A stretch of DNA of 7,091 nucleotides from Clostridiales bacterium (GTDB lineage: Bacteria; Bacillota; Clostridia; Lachnospirales; WQUN01): contig JAISRJ010000104.1 in NCBI GenBank assembly GCA_031273705.1, forward strand, positions 1 to 7,091, given 5' to 3'. This document shows, piece by piece, positions 1-3,230 of this stretch. The notes beneath the pieces were generated by a model that worked only from the letters and a program-made list of their open reading frames with translations, was not told where the DNA came from and ran no database searches. Position 1 is the stretch's first letter. Each line of letters opens with the position of its first letter. The position numbers were made by a program, and so were the translations under genes.

Positions 1-110
1 CTGCCATTAAGTATTACAGAGGCCAGTATCGGCAAGATAGCGTTCTTTCCTCCGTTAATCCTCAGTTGCCCGTAGAGTTTATTTCCTCCGTTAATATAGT
101 ATGCTCCCAC
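1..110 (-). CDS. murA: UDP-N-acetylglucosamine 1-carboxyvinyltransferase MurA, N-terminal fragment
   Basis: Only the first 36 codons lie in the window; the gene continues beyond the left edge. MurA is the cytoplasmic enzyme that transfers enolpyruvate from PEP to UDP-GlcNAc, the first committed step of peptidoglycan synthesis. The visible peptide has the family's opening pattern, LYGQLRINGGKNAILPILAS, with the catalytic Lys-Asn pair at residues 22-23, the same numbers as K22/N23 of the E. coli enzyme. The GTG start at 110 is chosen because AGGAGGTG lies 6 bases upstream (minus-strand reading of 117-124) and it sets this numbering. In many Firmicutes a murA copy sits beside sporulation genes, which agrees with the divergent yunB here. 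The active-site loop cysteine lies outside the window and cannot be checked. Confidence 0.88.
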   Translation of the reverse strand, partial: MGAYYINGGNKLYGQLRINGGKNAILPILASVILNG

Positions 111-205
111 GAAAAGCACCTCCTACTCAGTTACAAATTATCATATGCCTTGCCTGAGAAGTGGGTGAATTCGTACAAGTGGTTGTATTTAGATAAAAAG
201 AGTCG

Positions 206-236
206 GTTATTTTGTACAGGTGTAAATACATAAAAT
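206..236 (+). promoter_or_regulatory. Possible sigma-E-like promoter for yunB
   Basis: CATAAAAT at 229-236 matches the known sigma-E -10 pattern CATACAnT at 7 of 8 positions. GTTATTTT at 206-213, 15 bases upstream, loosely resembles a sigma-E -35 element. yunB of Bacillus subtilis belongs to the mother-cell sigma-E regulon, so the position is sensible. The match is short and lies in AT-rich DNA, and the -10 overlaps the left arm of the palindrome at 232-267, so this is tentative. Confidence 0.3.
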
Positions 237-267
237 AGTCTGTATCGGTATCGATACAGACTATTTT
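232..267. repeat. 15-bp perfect inverted repeat just upstream of yunB
   Basis: The left arm at 232-246 (AAAATAGTCTGTATC) is the exact reverse complement of the right arm at 253-267, around a 6-base centre. The right arm ends 5 bases before the GAGG ribosome binding site of yunB. The flanking genes murA and yunB diverge, so neither needs a terminator here. The element is therefore either an operator palindrome or a hairpin in the yunB mRNA leader; the right arm ends in TTTT and could act as a weak attenuator. The remaining intergenic sequence (111-231) shows no gene. Confidence 0.75.
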
Positions 268-282
268 GTAATGAGGACAAAT

Positions 283-978
283 ATGGCTCGTATAGTAAAA
301 CCGCCGCCCAAATCTTCAAGTCGGCGCAAACATAAACCTAAAGCTTTGGGTATGATGATAACATTTATTCTATTGTCTATAATATCTCTATTTTTGCTGG
401 GAAGATTAAATGATTATTTAATGCCAACGGTTTTAGAAATAGCGGAACAGCGGATTATTGCACAAATGTCTGAAATAATCAGCAATTCATACAACGAAGT
501 TATAACAGATGTTAAACCAAGCGATCTATATGAGACATACTATAATAATTCCGAAGGAAAAATCGAATCCGTAGATGTAAACACTTTACTTGTAAATGAA
601 ATTTGTAATCAACTGGCGGCACAAGTTTCCACTAGTCTAAATAAATTAAGCGCCCAAAGTATAGACGTCCCGTTAGGTGCCTTGACAGGCTATCAAATTT
701 TTGCGTCTCACGGACCAAGCTATACAGTAAATGTACAGCCGATGGGCAGCGCGTTGGTTAATCCTGAATATAATAAATCGACATTGGGTATTAATCAAGT
801 TTCCATTCAATTATGGCTGAATGTCCGTTGTAACGTGCGTCTGGCTATACCTTTGTATACAGAAAAGACTATTCAAATCGAACGCGATTTACAGTTAGTA
901 GATAAACTTATTTCTCAGGATGTCCCGGACGCTTTTTGGGGGAATCAGGGCGGCACATCGTCGCAGTCAGAAAAATGA
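283..978 (+). CDS. yunB: Sporulation protein YunB
   Basis: A 231-residue protein of the YunB sporulation family (the Bacillus homologue has about 250 residues). The N-terminus is a short cytoplasmic tail rich in Pro, Ser, Arg and Lys (residues 1-20), followed by one membrane segment at about 22-40 and then an extracytoplasmic domain. The conserved family blocks are visible: the VDVNTLLVNEI stretch, IDVPLGALTGYQIFASHGP, and the late IPLYTEKT region. In Bacillus the gene is made in the mother cell under sigma-E and is needed for efficient sporulation; its biochemical role is not known. ATG 283 is preferred over the in-frame ATG 271 because GAGG lies 6 bases before it. The gene converges on larE and the two coding ends overlap by 12 bases. 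Its DNA is visibly more AT-rich than the operon at the right end of the window. Confidence 0.88.
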   Translation: MARIVKPPPKSSSRRKHKPKALGMMITFILLSIISLFLLGRLNDYLMPTVLEIAEQRIIAQMSEIISNSYNEVITDVKPSDLYETYYNNSEGKIESVDVNTLLVNEICNQLAAQVSTSLNKLSAQSIDVPLGALTGYQIFASHGPSYTVNVQPMGSALVNPEYNKSTLGINQVSIQLWLNVRCNVRLAIPLYTEKTIQIERDLQLVDKLISQDVPDAFWGNQGGTSSQSEK

Positions 979-1800
979 TTTTTCCGTTTTCGATAGAGTT
1001 TCGTTCATACTGCCGGTGCGATAGCCCATCAAATCGAGGGAGACATATGAAAAACCTATCTCTTTTAATTTAGCGTGGACGTTTTCGCGGGTCGACCGGT
1101 CGGCGAACATTGTAAAGCCATTCTCGTCTGTTTCTATGCGGGCGAGATTTTTATGTACCCGCACTCGTACTTGCTTCATTCCCAGATCTAGTAAAAACTG
1201 CTCCGCCTTGTCAATTTTGTCCAGCCTTGACTCTGTGATAGATTCACCGTAAGGGATCCGAGACGACAGGCAAGCAAAAGAAGGTTTATCCCACGTAGGC
1301 AAACCAAGTTCCTTTGAAATAGTCCGTATCTCCGCTTTAGTCAATTCCGCCTCACGCAGGGGACTTATAACCCCCAATTCTTTTACAGCTTGTAATCCCG
1401 GTCTATAGTCGCCGTTGTCGTCAATATTTGAGCCTTCTACAACATGCTCAATGTTGTTTTTACGCGCTATATCCCATATGTTTCTGAATAGTTCGTTTTT
1501 ACACAGATAACATCTATTGGTCGGATTGCTGGAAAAACCCTCTATTTCCAGTTCTTCCGATTTACATATAACATGCCTTATACCGTTCCGCTCGCAATAA
1601 ATCTTGGCCTCGTCTAACTCCCGTTTGGGAAAAGTATGTGACTTTGCGGTTACCGCGATAGATTTGTCCCCCAAAACATCATGGGCGGCTTTTAACAAAA
1701 GTGTCGAATCAACTCCGCCTGAAAATGCCACACACACACTTCCCAATTTTGAGAGCAGTGATTTTAAATGCTCATATTTTTTCAGAATGATTACCCCCAA
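967..1800 (-). CDS. larE: ATP-dependent sulfur transferase, LarE family
   Basis: A PP-loop adenylating sulfur transferase of about 277 residues, the usual LarE length. The ATP pyrophosphatase loop SGGVDS is at residues 27-32, EGSNIDDNGDYRPGL at 122-136, and the LSSRIPYG signature at 178-185. LarE inserts sulfur into the pyridinium-dicarboxylate precursor of the nickel-pincer nucleotide cofactor used by lactate racemase and relatives. The Lactobacillus enzyme sacrifices one cysteine. Here three cysteines are present: a CxxC pair (Cys97, Cys100) and Cys177 at the sacrificial-Cys position. This pattern belongs to LarE proteins that bind a [4Fe-4S] cluster and may work catalytically. No larA, larB or larC is in the window, so the client pathway is unproven. 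The start is uncertain: TTG 1800 lacks a ribosome binding site, while GGGGGT at 1793-1798 sits 7 bases before an in-frame CTG at 1785. Residue numbers use TTG 1800. Confidence 0.87.
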   Translation of the reverse strand: MGVIILKKYEHLKSLLSKLGSVCVAFSGGVDSTLLLKAAHDVLGDKSIAVTAKSHTFPKRELDEAKIYCERNGIRHVICKSEELEIEGFSSNPTNRCYLCKNELFRNIWDIARKNNIEHVVEGSNIDDNGDYRPGLQAVKELGVISPLREAELTKAEIRTISKELGLPTWDKPSFACLSSRIPYGESITESRLDKIDKAEQFLLDLGMKQVRVRVHKNLARIETDENGFTMFADRSTRENVHAKLKEIGFSYVSLDLMGYRTGSMNETLSKTEKSFF

Positions 1801-1820
1801 TAAACAATTTTAAAAATTCT

Positions 1821-1887
1821 ATTCTTAGTCTTAATTCTTAGAATTCTTAGTAATTCTCTTAGTAATTCTTAGTCTTAGTTAGAATTC
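1821..1887. repeat. ATTCTTAGT-type short repeat cluster in the larE leader
   Basis: Five imperfect units in a row start with ATTCTTAG or ATTCTCTTAG (at 1821, 1834, 1843, 1853 and 1865), with a trailing ATTC at 1884. Unit lengths run from 9 to 19 bases, so this is not a uniform satellite. If the predicted larE promoter is used, the repeats fall inside the larE 5' untranslated RNA, where they read as repeated CUAAGAAU. They could be sites for an RNA-binding protein or simply slippage-grown sequence. Confidence 0.7.
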
Positions 1888-1899
1888 CTCATTACGCTC

Positions 1900-1927
1900 A
1901 GTATAGCATAAAGATGGTTATTTGCAA
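1900..1927 (-). promoter_or_regulatory. Predicted sigma-A promoter of larE
   Basis: Read on the minus strand, TTGCAA (1927-1922) is followed 16 bases later by TATACT (1905-1900). The bases TGC immediately before TATACT form an extended -10 element. Transcription would start near 1893 and leave a leader of about 90-110 bases before larE, covering the repeat cluster. Confidence 0.6.
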
Positions 1928-1945
1928 ATCCATTTAGAGAGCCGA

Positions 1946-2013
1946 CGCACGTTCCGGCGCACGTTCGTTTCATAAACTTTACCAGAAAGTGGGATATTTA
2001 TGAAACGAACGTG
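1946..2013. repeat. 17-bp inverted repeat with flanking direct repeat between larE and ogt promoters
   Basis: CACGTTCGTTTCATAAA at 1960-1976 is matched exactly by its reverse complement at 1997-2013, with a 20-base centre that itself holds a small CTTT/AAAG stem. A direct copy of CGCACGTTC at 1946-1954 precedes the copy at 1958-1966 that forms part of the left arm, a 12-base period. There is no T-run on either side and both neighbours diverge, so a terminator is unlikely. An operator shared by both promoters or a small palindromic repeat element are the better readings. Confidence 0.75.
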
Positions 2014-2051
2014 GTTATCCACCATTCTCACCCCCTTAATACGGAAAGATC

Positions 2052-2060
2052 TGTTATAAT
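2052..2060 (+). promoter_or_regulatory. Extended -10 promoter of ogt
   Basis: TGTTATAAT combines a consensus TATAAT (2055-2060) with the TG dinucleotide of an extended -10. No convincing -35 lies 16-18 bases upstream, which extended -10 promoters tolerate. The expected start near 2067 puts the mRNA 5' end inside the longer open frame that begins at 2011 and so supports the ATG at 2089. Confidence 0.6.
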
Positions 2061-2088
2061 TGTGATATGGCCCAAAAAGGAGGAAAAA

Positions 2089-2625
2089 ATGTATTATTCT
2101 AATTACTTATCGCCGCTGTGTACTATTACACTCGCGAGCGACGGCAATAGCATTGCGGCGGCGTGGATGGAAGGACAAAAGTATTACGGCGGTACCGTAA
2201 GCGAAGCGTTAACAGAAAAAAACGATCTGCCCGTATTTACCGCCGCAAAGAATTGGCTCGACAGATATTTTAATGGTCAAAAACCTAGCGTTAACGAACT
2301 TCCGTTGGCTCCATACGGCAACGATTTTCGCCGCGAGGTATGGCGCGCACTATGCGAAATTCCCTACGGTGAAGTCACTGTATATGGTAATATCGCAAAG
2401 AAAATAGCTGTCAAAATGAACAAGTCGCGTATGTCCGCTCAGGCCATAGGCGGGGCAGTGGGACACAATCCTATTTCTATCATAATTCCCTGCCATCGTG
2501 TTGTAGGCGCAAACGGCAGCTTAACGGGATATGCCGGCGGTATTGATAAAAAAGTCAAATTACTTGAATACGAGGGTGTTGATATGACTCATTTACACGT
2601 GCCTGTTAAGGGTTCGGCATTATGA
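2089..2625 (+). CDS. ogt: Methylated-DNA--protein-cysteine S-methyltransferase
   Basis: A 178-residue O6-alkylguanine-DNA alkyltransferase, normal length for the Ogt group. It repairs O6-methylguanine by moving the alkyl group irreversibly onto its own cysteine. The acceptor motif PCHRV is at residues 134-138 with Cys135 as the acceptor, so it is not an alkyltransferase-like protein, in which this Cys is replaced by Trp. The helix-turn-helix DNA-binding part is at about 80-125, including VWRALCEIPYGEVTVYG (84-100). The arginine finger of the usual RAVGxA helix reads Gln118 here (SAQAIGGAVG). The start is set by AAAAAGGAGG ending 5 bases before ATG 2089 and by the promoter at 2052-2060; the frame stays open to GTG 2011, but that part would precede the mRNA start. 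It is divergent from larE, and no functional link with the operon to the right is apparent. Confidence 0.93.
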   Translation: MYYSNYLSPLCTITLASDGNSIAAAWMEGQKYYGGTVSEALTEKNDLPVFTAAKNWLDRYFNGQKPSVNELPLAPYGNDFRREVWRALCEIPYGEVTVYGNIAKKIAVKMNKSRMSAQAIGGAVGHNPISIIIPCHRVVGANGSLTGYAGGIDKKVKLLEYEGVDMTHLHVPVKGSAL

Positions 2626-2720
2626 ACGCTCTTAATCCCTACTACTCAGCCGGAGTGACTTGTCACATTAACGGGACAATTTCCGCAGGCAAGCGGAGGA
2701 AAACACGGCATTCGATATAA
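2622..2720 (+). CDS. Possible 32-residue ORF overlapping the ogt stop codon
   Basis: An ATG at 2622 overlaps the ogt stop in an ATGA arrangement, typical of translational coupling, and AAGGG lies 9 bases upstream. It encodes 32 residues with one Cys and a basic tail (GKRRKTRHSI). I recognise no family. The frame stays open again after its TAA to about 2819, which could mean a decayed longer gene, but there is no recognisable protein there either. It may be chance. Confidence 0.2.
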   Translation: MNALNPYYSAGVTCHINGTISAGKRRKTRHSI

Positions 2721-2795
2721 GCGTGGCAAAATTCCAGGTACTCTAAATTTTGGCAGACGTGTATAGATCGCGTTCATAATTTCTTGCCTTTTTTT
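2682..2795 (+). other. Candidate structured RNA ending in a T-run
   Basis: AGGCAAG (2687-2693) is complementary to CTTGCCT (2783-2789), which runs straight into seven Ts (2789-2795). Between them are CACG/CGTG (2704-2707 with 2722-2725) and CAAAATT/AATTTTG (2727-2733 with 2746-2752). In an alternative fold, TCCGC/GCGGA (2682-2686 with 2693-2697) places AGGCAA in a hairpin loop. It could be a 3' structure of the ogt transcript or a small RNA. It matches no riboswitch class I can recognise by eye, and the pairings are short. Confidence 0.25.
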
Positions 2796-2840
2796 GGGGA
2801 GTCTCAATCAAATGACTGAGCGGCAGCCACTTTTCATATC

Positions 2841-2879
2841 AATATTTTTGGCAAATATTTTTGGCAAATATTTTTCAAA
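2841..2879. repeat. 13-bp tandem repeat next to the operon promoter
   Basis: AATATTTTTGGCA occurs twice without change (2841-2853 and 2854-2866), followed by a third partial unit (2867-2879) that keeps the first nine bases. The repeat ends 7 bases before the -35 box. It also contains AATATTT-N5-AAATATT inverted pairs (for example 2841-2847 with 2853-2859). Both the position and the T-rich symmetric layout suit an activator or LysR-type site, or an UP-element-like tract. Confidence 0.8.
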
Positions 2880-2886
2880 ATTCTCC

Positions 2887-2915
2887 TTGACAGAGCAATG
2901 AATAAATGATATTCT
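2887..2915 (+). promoter_or_regulatory. Sigma-A promoter of the nitrogenase-like operon
   Basis: A perfect TTGACA (2887-2892) is followed after 17 bases by TATTCT (2910-2915), which keeps the most important TA...T positions. The expected start is near 2922, about 48 bases before the leader peptide. The strong -35 and weaker -10 fit a promoter that may also be activator-assisted by the adjacent repeats. Confidence 0.7.
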
Positions 2916-2917
2916 AT

Positions 2918-2940
2918 AAACATATAAATAAAATATGTTT
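2918..2940. repeat. 8-bp palindrome over the predicted transcription start
   Basis: AAACATAT (2918-2925) and ATATGTTT (2933-2940) are exact reverse complements separated by 7 bases. The location, across the expected start site, suits an operator for a repressor. In RNA it would only make a weak AU hairpin at the 5' end. Confidence 0.5.
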
Positions 2941-2969
2941 TATACGAACTTTAGAAGGAGGCAGTTTTA

Positions 2970-3083
2970 ATGAACGCGAAATATTTTATTAACAGTAAAA
3001 TGAAAGCCACGTGTAACGCGTCTGCGTTCTGTATCATGCGTATGTACCGTTGCGCCCTTTTTAGCGCATATATACTGAATTAG
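2970..3083 (+). CDS. Cys/Met-rich 37-residue leader peptide
   Basis: A short ORF with an excellent ribosome binding site, AGAAGGAGG at 2953-2961, 8 bases before its ATG. It encodes 37 residues with three Cys (15, 21, 28) and four Met (1, 11, 23, 25), about one sulfur amino acid in five. The densest stretch is CIMRMYRC (21-28). The stop at 3081-3083 lies 22 bases before a terminator hairpin, the classic layout of a transcription-attenuation leader. The downstream genes are for sulfur/methionine metabolism, so the regulatory codons match the pathway. There is no signal peptide and I recognise no known domain. The inferred role is to sense Cys- or Met-tRNA charging through ribosome stalling. A stand-alone small protein or a ligand-sensing arrest peptide are alternatives. 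Confidence 0.72.
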   Translation: MNAKYFINSKMKATCNASAFCIMRMYRCALFSAYILN

Positions 3084-3110
3084 CGGAATTTGCGGTATCT
3101 TGTGCAAAGG
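3056..3110 (+). promoter_or_regulatory. Candidate antiterminator pairing in the leader RNA
   Basis: TGTGC (3101-3105) can pair with GCGCA (3064-3068, one G-U), and the adjoining AAAGG (3106-3110) with CCTTT (3056-3060), leaving a 3-base bulge. This fold uses the AAAGG that otherwise begins the terminator stem, so the two structures exclude each other. A ribosome halted at Cys15, Cys21, Met23 or Met25 would leave 3056-3068 free, while one reaching the stop codon at 3081 would cover part of it. Derived by hand; no folding energy was computed. Confidence 0.4.
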
Positions 3111-3151
3111 CACGGTGCGGGCGAATATATGCCGCGCCTTTTTTTATTTTT
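3106..3151 (+). terminator. Rho-independent terminator (attenuator) before the nitrogenase-like genes
   Basis: AAAGGC (3106-3111) pairs with GCCTTT (3136-3141) and the inner GCGG (3117-3120) with CCGC (3132-3135), with a 5-base bulge on the left side. Seven Ts, an A and five more Ts follow (3139-3151). It lies between the leader peptide and the first large gene of the same operon, so it would stop transcription before the structural genes unless overridden. Confidence 0.68.
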
Positions 3152-3164
3152 CGGAGGATCGCTC

Positions 3165-3230
3165 ATGAGTTTTGATTTTGGCGTGTTAAGGGGAACTTTG
3201 CGAAAGGAGACGCTGCGTGGCAATAAGTGA
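3165..3230 (+). CDS. 21-codon micro-ORF overlapping the NifD-like gene start
   Basis: An ATG at 3165 has a strong GGAGG (3153-3157) 7 bases upstream and opens a 21-codon frame ending at 3230, 14 bases inside the NifD-like gene. The peptide (MSFDFGVLRGTLRKETLRGN and a final Lys) matches nothing I know. The ribosome binding site and start codon of the next gene both lie inside it, which suggests translational coupling. It might instead be an N-terminal extension of the NifD-like protein separated by a frameshift. Confidence 0.4.
   Translation: MSFDFGVLRGTLRKETLRGNK

Noticed and set aside
131..319. A 62-codon minus-strand frame across the murA-yunB gap
   Set aside because: It runs through the palindrome and into the yunB start, has no good ribosome binding site and gives a low-complexity peptide.
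970..984. Terminator between yunB and larE
   Set aside because: GAAAAAT-G-ATTTTTC is symmetric, but a one-base centre cannot form a hairpin loop and the stem is all A/T.
1821..1887. CRISPR array
   Set aside because: Repeats are only 8-10 bases, imperfect and without unique spacers of constant length.
2011..2088. N-terminal extension of Ogt from GTG 2011
   Set aside because: It would precede the predicted mRNA start, lies partly in the palindrome arm, has no ribosome binding site and is not family-like; ATG 2089 has a strong site.
2812..2901. A 29-codon ORF starting at an ATG upstream of the operon promoter
   Set aside because: It covers the tandem repeat and the -35 box; the weak GGGGA is too distant, and the peptide only reflects the repeat.
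2626..3216. SAM (S-box), cobalamin or T-box leader
   Set aside because: I looked because of the methionine context but found none of the conserved cores of these elements by eye.
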